The notes: generated by a model from the sequence alone, not told the origin. DNA of 64,000 bases from Gallionellaceae bacterium (GCA_028714875.1 JAQTLN010000002.1:1-64000); one strand, 5' to 3'. Positions 15,393 through 25,690 are shown, counted from the stretch's first letter. Made by a program: numbers and translations.

Positions 15393-15447
15393 GCAGCGTC
15401 GGCATCCATGCCGACAATCGAAAAGCCGGCGGGGACGCCGGCGCTAC
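15393..15447. repeat. GTAGCGCCGGC palindromic repeat, degenerate copy 4
   Basis: The left end reads GCAGCGTCGGC and the right end GCCGGCGCTAC, so the left arm has drifted by two bases. It fills the gap between coaBC and dut. Confidence 0.75.
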
Positions 15448-15448
15448 A

Positions 15449-16636
15449 TTACTGATTCCGCGTGTTGTACAGCTCGGCGATATGCGCCACCAGGAGACGC
15501 GCCTGGGTCTGCTTGTCGGCCTTTTCCAGGACATGGCGGCCGGCTTCGTCGAGCAGGACGAGTCGCACGTCATCGCTGCCTACCGCTTCCTTCACGTCGT
15601 TGGCGACGATCAAAGGCAGATGCTTGCGGCGGCGTTTCAGTTCCGCGTATTCCTCGATGTTCTCGCTCTCGGCGGCGAAACCGACGCAGAACGGCGGCTT
15701 GGGCCGGCTGCTGATGCTGGCGAGGATGTCCGGGTTGGGCGCCAGTTCCAGGGTGAGGATGTGGGCGTCCTTCTTGATCTTCTGCTCGCTTGGATTGAGC
15801 ACGTAATAGTCGGCCACGGCCGCCACGCTGATGAAGATGTCGGCTGTGTCGATCACCGCTTCCACCGCCACCAGCATGTCCTGGGCGCTCATCACCGGCA
15901 TGAAGCGGGCGTCGCGCGGCGGTGGCAGACAGGTGCGGCCGGAGATCAAGGTGACTTCGGCGCCGGCTTCGAGGGCCGCGCGCGCCACGGCGTAACCCAT
16001 CTTGCCGGAACTGGGGTTGGTGATGCCGCGTACCGCGTCGATGGTTTCGAAGGTGGGGCCGGCGGTAATCACTACCTTGAGGCCGGAGAAACGCTTCGGC
16101 TGGAAACGCGCATCCAGGGCATCGAGCAGGGCTTCCGGTTCCAGCATGCGGCCGAAGCCGACTTCGCCGCAGGCCTGTTCGCCACTGTCCGGCCCCAGCA
16201 CGGTGACACCGTCGCTACTGAGTTGGGCGACATTGCGCTGGGTGGCCGGCGCTTCCCACATCTGCCGGTTCATCGCCGGCGCCACCAGCAGGGGGCAATC
16301 GCGCGCCAGGCAGAGCGTGGAGAGGAGATCGTCGGCACGCCCCTGCGCCAGTTTGGCGAGAAAGTCGGCGGAGGCCGGCGCCACCAGGATGGCATCGGCG
16401 CCTCGGGTGAGGTCGATATGGGCCATGCCGTTGTCCACTCGGTCGTCCCACAGGTCGCTGAATACCGGGTGGCCGGTGAGGGCCTGGAAGGTGGCGGCGC
16501 CGACGAAATGCCGCGCCGCCGCGCTCATCACCACCTGCACGTCGATGCCGTCCTTCACCAGCAGCCGCGCCAGTTCCGCCGCCTTGTAGGCCGCGACACC
16601 GCCGGTCACGCCCAATACGATGCGTTTCAGTTTCAT
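15449..16636 (-). CDS. coaBC: Bifunctional phosphopantothenoylcysteine decarboxylase/synthetase
   Basis: A 395-residue coenzyme A biosynthesis enzyme (Dfp). The N-terminal CoaC flavoprotein half (about 1-185) has VTGGVAAYKAAELAR, the catalytic region and APAMNRQMW, with the Cys of SGEQACGEVGFGRM in the substrate flap. The C-terminal CoaB half (about 186-395) has TAGPTFETIDAVRGITNPSSGKMGYA and KIKK near the CTP site. It joins cysteine to 4'-phosphopantothenate and then decarboxylates it. It precedes dut, with a repeat between them. Confidence 0.96.
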   Translation of the reverse strand: MKLKRIVLGVTGGVAAYKAAELARLLVKDGIDVQVVMSAAARHFVGAATFQALTGHPVFSDLWDDRVDNGMAHIDLTRGADAILVAPASADFLAKLAQGRADDLLSTLCLARDCPLLVAPAMNRQMWEAPATQRNVAQLSSDGVTVLGPDSGEQACGEVGFGRMLEPEALLDALDARFQPKRFSGLKVVITAGPTFETIDAVRGITNPSSGKMGYAVARAALEAGAEVTLISGRTCLPPPRDARFMPVMSAQDMLVAVEAVIDTADIFISVAAVADYYVLNPSEQKIKKDAHILTLELAPNPDILASISSRPKPPFCVGFAAESENIEEYAELKRRRKHLPLIVANDVKEAVGSDDVRLVLLDEAGRHVLEKADKQTQARLLVAHIAELYNTRNQ

Positions 16637-16681
16637 GTCATTCCCTGTCGAGCCGCTAGCCGGTGGAGCCCCGATATTGGT

Positions 16682-17749
16682 TCAGCGCGGCCGTAATAGC
16701 GCCGCAAGCGGCAATCGGGTGGATCGGGCATGGGCGGGTTTGCCGGCGCCCGTTCTACCCAGGAAAACCACGTTTTTTGCCTGCTCCTGGCCGCAATACG
16801 GGTCGAAGCGAGCGGCCAGGTTCCGCGCCAGTTCACGCGGCTTGGGCGAGTCGGTGAAGTCGCGCCCTTCGCGGATGTAGCGGGAAAAGATGACCGGTGT
16901 CATTTCCGGTTGCAATTGCAGGCCAAGTTGCGTGGCCGTCAGCCAGAAACGTTGTACCGCGCGGCCTCCGGCAATGTAGTCATCCGGCGTGCTGGGCGGC
17001 TGCTTGGCCACGATGGCGAAATGGGCCGCGCAGGCCAGACCGGGGATCAGGTCCAACTGTAGACGCGGCGCCAGCGTGCCCATGAAATAGCGGTTGAGGA
17101 TGTCGACGCGGTTCCAGCTTTGCATCGCCCAGCGCATCAATTTCAGCGTGGGGGTGTCCAGGCCGACTGCCTGGTCAGGCACCCTGCTTTCGCTGTATTG
17201 GGCATTCCATTCGATGATGGAGCGATGGACCAGATAAGCCTCCGGCATGGTGAGCCGGATTTCGGCATTGGCGAACATGAGGCGGGCTGATTGCCATTTA
17301 TCCCGCCGGCTTTCTTTCCAGATCACGCTGTATTGCCCCGCGACAGCCTGTTCCAAAGCGCGTTTCTCGGCCTGGCTCAAGGGGCGCGTTTGCATCGGGC
17401 GACGTTGAACGCTTCGCTTGGTGATAAAAGGCAGCAGAGGCGCGGGTGTAAGCGAAGGGTCGGCCTGGAGGCGCACATCAAAGGTGGGCGTGGTTTCCGG
17501 CAAGGCGTCGCGGCGCAGTATTTCCACCCTGAGTCCATGGGCGCTTGCCGCTAATTCGATTGTTTCCAGCAGGCAACCGAGGGCGAGTTGGCTGGCATGT
17601 CCATCCAGGTCATAGACGCAGTGGTCGCGCGTATCGAAGCCATGCACGACCAGATGTGCGTCATTGATGATTTCGAAACGCCAGGGCTGGGTGTTGTCGC
17701 CACTCGGCGCCCAGCGAGCCAATTCCAGGATCTGCTCAATCACACGCAT
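16682..17749 (-). CDS. Nitroreductase-family protein
   Basis: A 355-residue protein whose N-terminus, VIEQILELARWAPSGDNTQPWRFEI, is the FMN-binding signature of the nitroreductase superfamily. Residues up to about 320 continue that fold (AGGRAVQRFWLTATQLGLQLQPEMTPVIF). It is longer than simple nitroreductases (about 200) and matches longer members found near polysaccharide/exosortase gene sets. The basic C-terminal tail (HARSTRLPLAALLRPR) looks unstructured. It lies 47 bases downstream of prsT. Substrate unknown. Confidence 0.75.
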   Translation of the reverse strand: MRVIEQILELARWAPSGDNTQPWRFEIINDAHLVVHGFDTRDHCVYDLDGHASQLALGCLLETIELAASAHGLRVEILRRDALPETTPTFDVRLQADPSLTPAPLLPFITKRSVQRRPMQTRPLSQAEKRALEQAVAGQYSVIWKESRRDKWQSARLMFANAEIRLTMPEAYLVHRSIIEWNAQYSESRVPDQAVGLDTPTLKLMRWAMQSWNRVDILNRYFMGTLAPRLQLDLIPGLACAAHFAIVAKQPPSTPDDYIAGGRAVQRFWLTATQLGLQLQPEMTPVIFSRYIREGRDFTDSPKPRELARNLAARFDPYCGQEQAKNVVFLGRTGAGKPAHARSTRLPLAALLRPR

Positions 17750-17796
17750 CGCATGGACTCCGTCAACAACACCATTTCGAACGCGCTACGCCGCCA

Positions 17797-20646
17797 TCAG
17801 TGATTGCTGGAGCGCAATTGCTGAAGGAGGGCGCGTGCCTCTGCCTCCTGTGGGAAGGGTTTGCCACTGGTCAGCAATCTATCCAGTTCCGTCGTGGCCT
17901 CGCGCTTTTCCCCCGCTTTTTCCAGGGTGGCGGCCAGATGCCAACGCAGTTCAGGGTTATCGGGGGCGATGCCGAGCGCTTCACGCATATACGGCAGGCC
18001 GCGTTTCGCTTGCCCCGCCATGGTGAGTTGCCAACCGTAGGTGTCCAGTACAGCGGCATTCTTCGGCGCGAGTTTGTAGGTTTGCTCGGCGGCGGCCAGG
18101 GCGCCGGGATCTTTCAGTTCGCCGAGCAGCCAGGCCAGATTGTTGTTGGCGATCAGGTCGCTTGGGTTCGCTTTCACCAGAATACGGTAGTGATCGGCGG
18201 CTTCCTTCAAATGCTTCCCATCAAGCAGGCTTTGCGCGAGTGCATGGCGTACAGGGATGTCTTCCGGATGCGCCTTGATCCACTGATTCAGTTGTTTCTC
18301 ACCTTCGGCTGCCTGCCCGGCGGCTTTGTAGGCCTGGTTGGCGCGGACCAGGAACTGGCCCTGTCCAGTCATCTGTGTGGCCTTGACGTAGAGTTTTCCG
18401 GCATCGGCATATTTCTTGGTTCCCGCCAGGATGTCCGCTTCGGCCAGAGTTCCCGCCACGGCTTTGGGGTACTTGGCCTGAAGGGCTCTAGCGATCTTGA
18501 GGCCTTCATCGGGTTTGCCGCTTTGCGCCAGCAAGATGGCCTTGCTTATGCTCGCTTCGGCAAAATCCGGGCGGATCGTCAGCGCTTTATCCAGGGATTT
18601 GAGGGCAGAGGCCGTGTCCTTTTCATGTTGTTGCAATTGCGCCAACCGGAAATAAGGCAATGGGCTGTTGGGACTGGCTTCGGTCCACTGCCCGTAGGTC
18701 GAAAGGGCGCTCGCCGGATCTCCCTGGAGCAGTTGCGCGGCGCCGATCTGTTCAAGAAATTCCGGGCTGCCGGTCGCTTCCTTCGCGGCGCGGGCCGCCA
18801 CCAGCGCTTTGCCGGCATCACGCTTCAGCAACCAATAGCGCACGATCATGCGGCGAGCCTGGACATTCTTTGGGTCGGCCTTGATGGCTTGTTCGACATA
18901 TTTCAGGTGCTCCGGCTCGTTGTTATCGAGCGCGGCAAGCTCCGCCAGCGCCGTCATCGCGCGCGCATTGTCGGGGCTTTGCTTGAGAACGCCGGCAAAG
19001 CGCGAACGGGCTGATTTGATGTCTTTTTTCGACAGGTCGATACGCGCCAGGTTGCTGGCGGCGGGTAGATAGCCAGGGTCGTATTCCAATGCCTTGAGGA
19101 AACTCTGTTGCGCCAGGGGGATTTCATTGCGCGCGATATGAACCGCGCCACGCAGGTTTTCCGCCAGGGCCAGGCGGGGATTCTTGCCACTGAGCTTGTC
19201 GATGACTTTCAATGCTTCGTCATAGCGTTTGGCTTTGACATGCGTCAGAACGAGGAGCACATCCGCCTGATGCGACTTGCCATCTTTTTCAGACAACTGG
19301 GTCAAGGCCGCGATGGCCCCGACTTCGTCACCGCTGGCCATGCGGCTGGCCGCGACACCACGGATCAGGTTCTGGTTGTCCGGAGACAACGCGGCGGCTT
19401 TTTCAAGTGAGCGGCGTGCTTCCTGATAGGCGCCCGCCTGCAAGGCAAGATTGCCGCGGAGCGACAACAACAGCGCATCGTTGTCATCGTTTTCCAGATT
19501 GGCGATGAGTTCCTTGGCGCGCCCGAATTGGCCGGTTTCCATCATGGTGCTGGCAAGCAGTTTGCGAGCGAGGGGGTGATTGGGTATTTGCTCCAGCACC
19601 CGGTTGAGGTAGGTAATGGCGTTTTCCTGTTTGCCCAGTCTGATATTGATGATGCCCGCGAGCAGGTTGGCGGGTGTGAAATCGGGCGCGCTCCGCAGTA
19701 CTTCCTGCAATTTGTTATTGGCGGAGTCGTATTGTTTGCGGCGGAAATCGATCAGCGCGCCGAAATAACGCCCCATCAGGTTGTTGGGGGTGACAGCCTG
19801 CAGCGCTTTGAGTTCGGCTTCAGCTTTATCCAGCGCCGCGGTGGATACATAGTATTGCGTGCTGGCCAGCCGCGCCGGCAGGTTGCCCGGGTCGATGCTG
19901 GTGGCTTTGGCATAGGTTGCCATCGCCTCGGGAAACTTGCCTTCCGTGCGCAACAGATCGCCTTTCATGACCCATAGATCGGCGCGTTGAGGCGCCTTGG
20001 CAAGTGCTTTGTCGACCAGGGCCAGGGCTTCCGCTGTTTGCCCCTGTGTGTGAGCCAACCCGGCGCGCACGACCAGTGTGTCGGGCTGCTCCGGCAGCAA
20101 CGCGTCAGCCTGGTTGAGGGCTTTTTCCATGCCCGCCTTGTCACCAAGAAGCAGCTGGGCATGGGCGCGCAGGGCGAGAATCGCGGCGTTGTCAGCGGGG
20201 GAGGCGCCAGGAATTTCATGGATTTCTTCCATGATTTTCTCGGGCTGTCTGAGCATTAGCAGGGTTCGCCCGAGCATATAAGCCAATTCCGGCTGTTTGT
20301 TGCCCGCGCTCTGCGCTTTGCGGAATTCCTTTTCAGCGTTGATGAAATCGTTATTGGCGAAATGCACCCGACCCAGGAGAAATCGTGCTTCCGCATTCGT
20401 GGGTGCAACTTGCAATACATTTTTCAGCTCAATGGCCGCGCCCTTGAAATTGCCGGCTTGCTCAAGTTTATGTGCGGCGACCAGATGGGCTTCCGGACTG
20501 ACATCCGGTTTGATCAAGTAGTAAGCGCCACCGCCCAGGCCGGCGAGGATGGCGACCGCGGCGGGTATGAGCAAACGCTTGTGTGTGGACAGGCGTTGCG
20601 AAATGGAGGGTTTGGCATGAGTAGATCGGCGACGCGAGGTGTTCAT
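17797..20646 (-). CDS. prsT: XrtA/PEP-CTERM system TPR-repeat protein PrsT
   Basis: A 949-residue protein with a basic N-terminus, one membrane anchor (about residues 29-47, LLIPAAVAILAGLGGGAYYL) and then some 20 tetratricopeptide repeats to the end (for example AHLVAAHKLEQAGNFKGAAIELKNVL). Length, anchor and position beside prsR and prsK match the TIGR02917 PrsT family tied to exosortase A and exopolysaccharide export; it is probably a periplasmic scaffold. It is transcribed in the same direction as prsR/prsK but lies beyond a 137-base gap, so it may have its own promoter. Confidence 0.93.
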   Translation of the reverse strand: MNTSRRRSTHAKPSISQRLSTHKRLLIPAAVAILAGLGGGAYYLIKPDVSPEAHLVAAHKLEQAGNFKGAAIELKNVLQVAPTNAEARFLLGRVHFANNDFINAEKEFRKAQSAGNKQPELAYMLGRTLLMLRQPEKIMEEIHEIPGASPADNAAILALRAHAQLLLGDKAGMEKALNQADALLPEQPDTLVVRAGLAHTQGQTAEALALVDKALAKAPQRADLWVMKGDLLRTEGKFPEAMATYAKATSIDPGNLPARLASTQYYVSTAALDKAEAELKALQAVTPNNLMGRYFGALIDFRRKQYDSANNKLQEVLRSAPDFTPANLLAGIINIRLGKQENAITYLNRVLEQIPNHPLARKLLASTMMETGQFGRAKELIANLENDDNDALLLSLRGNLALQAGAYQEARRSLEKAAALSPDNQNLIRGVAASRMASGDEVGAIAALTQLSEKDGKSHQADVLLVLTHVKAKRYDEALKVIDKLSGKNPRLALAENLRGAVHIARNEIPLAQQSFLKALEYDPGYLPAASNLARIDLSKKDIKSARSRFAGVLKQSPDNARAMTALAELAALDNNEPEHLKYVEQAIKADPKNVQARRMIVRYWLLKRDAGKALVAARAAKEATGSPEFLEQIGAAQLLQGDPASALSTYGQWTEASPNSPLPYFRLAQLQQHEKDTASALKSLDKALTIRPDFAEASISKAILLAQSGKPDEGLKIARALQAKYPKAVAGTLAEADILAGTKKYADAGKLYVKATQMTGQGQFLVRANQAYKAAGQAAEGEKQLNQWIKAHPEDIPVRHALAQSLLDGKHLKEAADHYRILVKANPSDLIANNNLAWLLGELKDPGALAAAEQTYKLAPKNAAVLDTYGWQLTMAGQAKRGLPYMREALGIAPDNPELRWHLAATLEKAGEKREATTELDRLLTSGKPFPQEAEARALLQQLRSSNH

Positions 20647-20783
20647 GGTGGCGAGTCTTCCTGTGTCTAATTAATCGTTCTGCTTGAATCGTATTGCGGT
20701 AACGCGGGTGGCGGCTTGGCAATGATAGCTAGCGGGTCAGGCGCGAATGCTCGCTGGTGAGCCCGATGATATTGGCGCCATGG

Positions 20784-22142
20784 TTATTTCAGGCCGAATC
20801 GGTTCATCAAGTCATAGAGCGTGGGCCGGCTTATGCCCAACATTTCCGCCGCATGAGCGACGTTACCGTTGCTGCGGCCCATGGCCTTGAGCACGGCGCG
20901 GCGCTCGGCCTCGTCACGGACCTGGCGCAGGTTGAGGGGTTCGTTTTCCTTCTCCAGGGAGGAGGGGGCAAGTCCCAGGTCTTCCTGCGAAATATGCGGC
21001 CCATCGGACATGATCACGGCCCGTTTGATGGTGTTCTCCATTTCACGCACATTGCCCGGCCAGGTATGGGCCTCGATGGACTGGATGGCTTCCGCCGCAA
21101 AACCGCGCAGGGCGCGGCCCTGGGTCTGGGCAAAACGCTCGAGAAACGCATGGGCGAGGAGGGAAAGATCGCCTTGCCGCTCGCGCAGGGGGGGGATGCG
21201 TATGGCGATTTCAGAGAGGCGGTAAAACAAGTCCTCGCGGAAGCGTCCGTCCTTGATCAGTTCTTCAAGGTTTTGATGGGTGGCGGCGACGACCCGGACA
21301 TCCACCGGGATCTCGCCACGTCCACCCAGGCGTTCGATCACGCGCTCTTGCAGAAAACGCAGCAATTTGGCCTGGAGCGACATGGGCAGGTCGCCGATTT
21401 CGTCGAGGAATAGCGTGCCGTGGTGGGCGTACTCGATCTTGCCTATGGTCTGTTTGGCCGCGCCGGTAAAGGCACCTTTCTCATAGCCAAACAACTCCGA
21501 CTCAAGCAGGTTTTCCGGAATGGCGGCGCAGTTGATGGCGACAAAGCGCTCTTTTACGCGCGGCGAAAGTTCGTGCAGACCGCGAGCAAGCACTTCCTTG
21601 CCGGTGCCGGACTCGCCTAGCAACAATACTGAGGCGTCGCTCGGGGCCACCTTTTCCAGGGTCCGGCAAATTTTCAGCATGGCCGGGTCGCCGGTCAGCA
21701 ATCCTTGCAGTGGTTCGGCGCGCGAGCGCGCCGAGAGCTGGCGATTTTCCTGTTCCAGGGCGAATACGCTGAAGGCGCGGGCGATGACGATCTTGAGGAT
21801 CTGTTCGTCAAACGGCTTGTTGTAGAAATCGAACGCTCCCAGGCTGATGGCCTTCACGGCATTGGCGCGATCCTGGTTGCCGGTGACGACGATGATTTTT
21901 GTGGTGGGGCACAGTTGCAGAATTTGCTGCAGCGCGGCCAGTCCCTCGGTCGCGCCATCCGGGTCTGGCGGCAGCCCCAGATCCAGCAGCACCACGGCGG
22001 GTTCAAAACGGCGGATCTGCGCCAGCGCCGACTCCCGGTCAGCCGCGGCCAGGACTTCGTAATTGTCGAGACTCCATTTGATCTGCTTCTGCAGGCCGAC
22101 ATCGTCTTCGACCAGCAATATCTTCGCGGGCTTTTCGCTCAT
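20784..22142 (-). CDS. prsR: PEP-CTERM-box response regulator PrsR (sigma-54 activator)
   Basis: A 452-residue NtrC-type response regulator. The receiver domain has phosphoacceptor Asp54 ([11 protein letters not shown]). The AAA+ domain has Walker A GESGTGKE and the sigma-54 contact loop GAFTGA. A C-terminal Fis-type helix-turn-helix ([24 protein letters not shown]) binds DNA. It is the partner of PrsK, encoded 13 bases upstream. In XrtA bacteria PrsR with RpoN switches on PEP-CTERM protein genes; a matching sigma-54 promoter is present at 48579 ahead of the PEP-CTERM gene in this window. Confidence 0.95.
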   Translation of the reverse strand: MSEKPAKILLVEDDVGLQKQIKWSLDNYEVLAAADRESALAQIRRFEPAVVLLDLGLPPDPDGATEGLAALQQILQLCPTTKIIVVTGNQDRANAVKAISLGAFDFYNKPFDEQILKIVIARAFSVFALEQENRQLSARSRAEPLQGLLTGDPAMLKICRTLEKVAPSDASVLLLGESGTGKEVLARGLHELSPRVKERFVAINCAAIPENLLESELFGYEKGAFTGAAKQTIGKIEYAHHGTLFLDEIGDLPMSLQAKLLRFLQERVIERLGGRGEIPVDVRVVAATHQNLEELIKDGRFREDLFYRLSEIAIRIPPLRERQGDLSLLAHAFLERFAQTQGRALRGFAAEAIQSIEAHTWPGNVREMENTIKRAVIMSDGPHISQEDLGLAPSSLEKENEPLNLRQVRDEAERRAVLKAMGRSNGNVAHAAEMLGISRPTLYDLMNRFGLK

Positions 22143-22155
22143 GGTTCAATGTTCG

Positions 22156-24198
22156 TCAGTTGATAGCAGAGGGAGGAAGCAACGGAAATCGCAAGGTAAA
22201 GCGGCTGCCCAGGCCAGGCGTGCTCTCGACCATGATGTCGCCGCCCAACTCCTGGATGTAGGACTTGCACTCATAAGCGCCGATACCCATGCCGGTCCCC
22301 TTGGTGGAGTCGAAAGGTCGGAAGAGCCGTTCACGGATAAACGTGTCATCCATGCCGGCGCCAGTATCCACCACAACGATTTCCGCCCAGTTGTCGCCGC
22401 GTTTCAGTGTAACACCCACTTTTCCCGTGTAAGGCGTGGCCTCGATGGCGTTCTGGACGATGTGCCCGACCACACGCGTGAGCTTTTCCCGTTCGGCGCG
22501 CACCCGTAATTCCGGAGCGAGAATATTCAAGGTGGGTTTGAGGCTGAATGCGCTCTTGGAGAGTATGACTTCGTCCAGCAGTTCGACCAGGACGACTTCG
22601 CCGCTGCCGGCGGCCTCGGGTTTGTCGCGTAGTTTGATCAGCATGCGGTTCATGCGGGCCACTGAACTTTCGATCGTCGCCAGCATGTCTTCCTGGAACT
22701 CGGGTTTATGCTTGTGGCGTTGCGCATTGGCCAGGAGCAGTGAGAGTTGCGCCACCAGATTCTTGATGTCATGCACCACAAAGGCGGCCGCGCGGTTGAA
22801 GGATTCAAACTGGCGCGCCACGGTCAGCGCTTCCGCGGCTCGTGCCTGGGCGAGATGGGCGGCCGCCTGGCCCGCCGCGGTTTTCAACAGGTCGCTGACT
22901 TCCCAGTCGAACGCCACCATGCCGAGCGAGTCGGCCAGCACCATGATCCCCAGCAGGCTGTCATGCCAGAACAGGGGAATGACCAGCCATGCCCTCGGGT
23001 CACCGGATAGCCAGGCGGGGGGAGGGGCGCCTCCGAGCAGTTCCGGCTGATCCTCGCATTCATGCAGGTCGAGAACCCAATGACTGGTTTCCAGAAAGCG
23101 GGCGAAAGGATGGTCGCTGGCGAATTGGCCATTTAGTTCCGACCAGTTCCAGTGGGCGGCGCGGCGAAAGTGGCCGTCATCCTGCTTCATCCAGAGCGCG
23201 GCGGCCGGACTTTCGACCAGTCCCGCCATCGCTTCCAGGCTGCGTTCGTGTACTCGCGCGCCGGGGTCGCCGGCGGTTAGCAAAGCGGTGAAGCGCAACC
23301 ACTCCTCTCGGTAATCGTAGCGGTAGTGAAAAAAGTGCTTGGACAGAAATACACGCAGCCGCGCGCGCGCGACCCCGGAAAATACGGTGGCCAGCAACAA
23401 GGCGATGGCGCCGAACAGGAAGACGGTTTGCAGCACGGAGCCCCAGTCGCCGCCGACAATGCGGAGGTAGTAGCCCGCCGCCGCCATGAGCATGAGGTAG
23501 ATGCCCGCGCCAACCAGGGCCACGGAATGGAACGCCATGCGATGGGAGATGGCCAGTGGCTGGCTGGTTGGGCGACGCTTTAGCGAGATCCATAACAACG
23601 GTACCAACAGGGTATTGATGGCGCCGCGCGCGGCCCAGGTGTCCGGCGACACCCCGGTGAACAACATGGCCTCGGAATAAAGATAGAAGTCGTAGGCGAA
23701 CATGCCGCCCAGGGCGAGGCAGAGGAATTTGATGCCCCAGCGTTCCTGCGGACGTGTGTTGCGATAGAACTGCTCCACCAGAACCATGCCGAAAACGGCC
23801 ATCAAGTTCGGAATCAGGACATGGGCCAGGAGGCTGGTCAGGCGCGCCGGCCAGAGCAGCGCGACGCCCTGAGCGGCCAACGCGACAGTGCCCAGCAGCA
23901 CCAACCCCTGTCCCAGGCCGGTGAGGCCCGGCGACTCGACGGTGTCGGCGCCACGCAGCCGCTTCACGCCAAGCCAGAGAAACCAGAGCCAGGCCAGGTC
24001 GCGGCCCATCTCCAGGAGCGCCACCAATTCCTGGCCGGTATCCAGCCAGGCCTGGCCGGCGGCAAACAAGGCCCAGACGCTGGTGACGGCGGCCGGATGC
24101 TGCAAGCGCAGTTCCGTATTGCCGGAACGTTGGCAGGCGAAAGCCAGCACCGCGAAAGCCACGGCACACAGGCCGTAACTCGCGCTGGCGACCAGCAT
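22156..24198 (-). CDS. prsK: XrtA/PEP-CTERM system histidine kinase PrsK
   Basis: A 680-residue membrane sensor kinase. The first about 290 residues hold eight or more hydrophobic helices, followed by a GAF-like domain (about 320-460), a phosphoacceptor region FVVHDIKNLVAQLSLLL and a HATPase domain (VVDTGAGMDDTFIRERLFRPFDSTKGTGMGIG). It phosphorylates PrsR. Its ATG overlaps the stop of the sugar-transferase gene (TGATG), so the three genes form an operon: transferase, prsK, prsR. The signal it senses is not known. Confidence 0.95.
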   Translation of the reverse strand: MLVASASYGLCAVAFAVLAFACQRSGNTELRLQHPAAVTSVWALFAAGQAWLDTGQELVALLEMGRDLAWLWFLWLGVKRLRGADTVESPGLTGLGQGLVLLGTVALAAQGVALLWPARLTSLLAHVLIPNLMAVFGMVLVEQFYRNTRPQERWGIKFLCLALGGMFAYDFYLYSEAMLFTGVSPDTWAARGAINTLLVPLLWISLKRRPTSQPLAISHRMAFHSVALVGAGIYLMLMAAAGYYLRIVGGDWGSVLQTVFLFGAIALLLATVFSGVARARLRVFLSKHFFHYRYDYREEWLRFTALLTAGDPGARVHERSLEAMAGLVESPAAALWMKQDDGHFRRAAHWNWSELNGQFASDHPFARFLETSHWVLDLHECEDQPELLGGAPPPAWLSGDPRAWLVIPLFWHDSLLGIMVLADSLGMVAFDWEVSDLLKTAAGQAAAHLAQARAAEALTVARQFESFNRAAAFVVHDIKNLVAQLSLLLANAQRHKHKPEFQEDMLATIESSVARMNRMLIKLRDKPEAAGSGEVVLVELLDEVILSKSAFSLKPTLNILAPELRVRAEREKLTRVVGHIVQNAIEATPYTGKVGVTLKRGDNWAEIVVVDTGAGMDDTFIRERLFRPFDSTKGTGMGIGAYECKSYIQELGGDIMVESTPGLGSRFTLRFPLLPPSAIN

Positions 24199-25583
24199 CA
24201 GCGCACTCCTTTGCCCAGAACCACGACCTGAGCTGTCTGGAGCAGGATCATGAGATCGAGAAAAAGGCTGTGGTTCTTGACGTAGTACAGATCGTACTGG
24301 AGCTTGGACATGGCATCTTCCACACTCGCCCCATAGGGAAACCGCACCTGCGCCCAGCCGGTGATGCCCGGCTTCACGCTGTGGCGGGCGTGGAAAAAGG
24401 GGATCTGCTCGGCGAGTTCGTTGACGAAATAGGGACGCTCCGGGCGGGGTCCCACGAAGCTCATATGTCCCAGAAACACGTTGATGGTTTGCGGTAATTC
24501 GTCGATGCGCAAGCGACGGATCAGGCGTCCGATGTGGGTGGTGCGGTCATCGTTCCGTGCCGCCCAGACCGGCCGGCCATCCTTCTCGGCATCGGTATAC
24601 ATGCTGCGGAATTTGTAGATGGTGAAGGACTTGCCGTACTGACCCACTCGCTCCTGTGTGTAGAAGATCGGCCCCCGGCTTTCCATACGGATCAGCACAC
24701 CGGCCAGCAACATCAGCGGCAGGGTGAGCAGAAGCAGGACGCCACTGACCAGCATGTCGAACAAGCGCTTGATTACGTCGCGAGTAGGCCCCTTGCTGAA
24801 GCCGTCGGAAAAAATCATCCAACTGGCATTGATTGCCTCCAGGGGCAGGATGCCGGTCTGGCGTTCGAAAAAGGCGGGCAGGTCGAGCACGCTTACGCCG
24901 CGCAGTTTGCATTCCAGTAATTCGGATACCGGCAGGCCGCCACCACGCCGTTCTCGTATGGCCACCACAATTTCGTCTATGCGCCAGGTTTCGACCAGCT
25001 CGCTGATGCTGCTGGATTCGGACAACACCCGTTCGCGTGGCACATAGTTATGCACCGACCCCATAGGCAGGTAGCCGATGATGTTGAGGCCCTGTGCCTC
25101 CCCCTGGCTGGCCAGTTCCTCGATCTTGGCCGCGCGGCTTCCCGTTCCAAGGACCAGCACTCGTTTCTTGAACAGATCGACTTTGTCCCATTCGATGAAC
25201 AACAGCCGGATCAGGATGATGGAGAGACAGGAGATGGTCATGGCGGAGAGGAGTTCTCCGCCGCTGGCGAATACCTCGGGCAAGACCTGAGAGCCTGAAT
25301 AGAGCAGGATGCCGCTGATGGCGAAGCAGCCGGCCACTCGGAAAAACAGGCTGCGCAGACCCGTGGTCCAGGCCCAGCCATAAAGGTCGAACATGGAACT
25401 GAGCAGGGCGAGCACGGAGGCGAATAACCAGGGCTTGTAAACAGCCGTCGCCGTTTGCGACTCGGGGGACACCAGGCCATGCCGTCCGGCGGAGAAGTCG
25501 CTGGCGAAATAGAACACCAGGAATTCCACCAGCATGAGGATCAGCATGCTCGCGGAGATGTAGTGGCGAAAGAAACGGATCAT
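24198..25583 (-). CDS. XrtA/PEP-CTERM-associated polyprenyl-phosphate sugar transferase (TIGR03013 type)
   Basis: A 461-residue membrane glycosyl-1-phosphate transferase that would start exopolysaccharide repeat-unit synthesis by loading a sugar phosphate on undecaprenyl phosphate. Four N-terminal helices are followed by a CoA-binding-like nucleotide domain (VLVLGTGSRAAKIEEL). The C-terminal bacterial sugar transferase domain (about 275-461) begins KRLFDMLVSGVLLLLTLPLML and has KFRSMYTDAE, RRLRIDELPQ, SFVGPRPERP and KPGITGWAQV. It is the first gene of the operon with prsK and prsR, typical of PEP-CTERM EPS clusters. Exosortase and the rest of the EPS cluster are not in the window. Confidence 0.92.
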   Translation of the reverse strand: MIRFFRHYISASMLILMLVEFLVFYFASDFSAGRHGLVSPESQTATAVYKPWLFASVLALLSSMFDLYGWAWTTGLRSLFFRVAGCFAISGILLYSGSQVLPEVFASGGELLSAMTISCLSIILIRLLFIEWDKVDLFKKRVLVLGTGSRAAKIEELASQGEAQGLNIIGYLPMGSVHNYVPRERVLSESSSISELVETWRIDEIVVAIRERRGGGLPVSELLECKLRGVSVLDLPAFFERQTGILPLEAINASWMIFSDGFSKGPTRDVIKRLFDMLVSGVLLLLTLPLMLLAGVLIRMESRGPIFYTQERVGQYGKSFTIYKFRSMYTDAEKDGRPVWAARNDDRTTHIGRLIRRLRIDELPQTINVFLGHMSFVGPRPERPYFVNELAEQIPFFHARHSVKPGITGWAQVRFPYGASVEDAMSKLQYDLYYVKNHSLFLDLMILLQTAQVVVLGKGVR

Positions 25584-25690
25584 GGACTAGGCGGAAACGC
25601 GTCCTTTAGCAGAGGGCCAAACGGCGCGCCATGTTCCGTACGATGGCGCAACGCCTGCAACGTGGCGGATTGTAGCCGCTGGCGGTGAAA

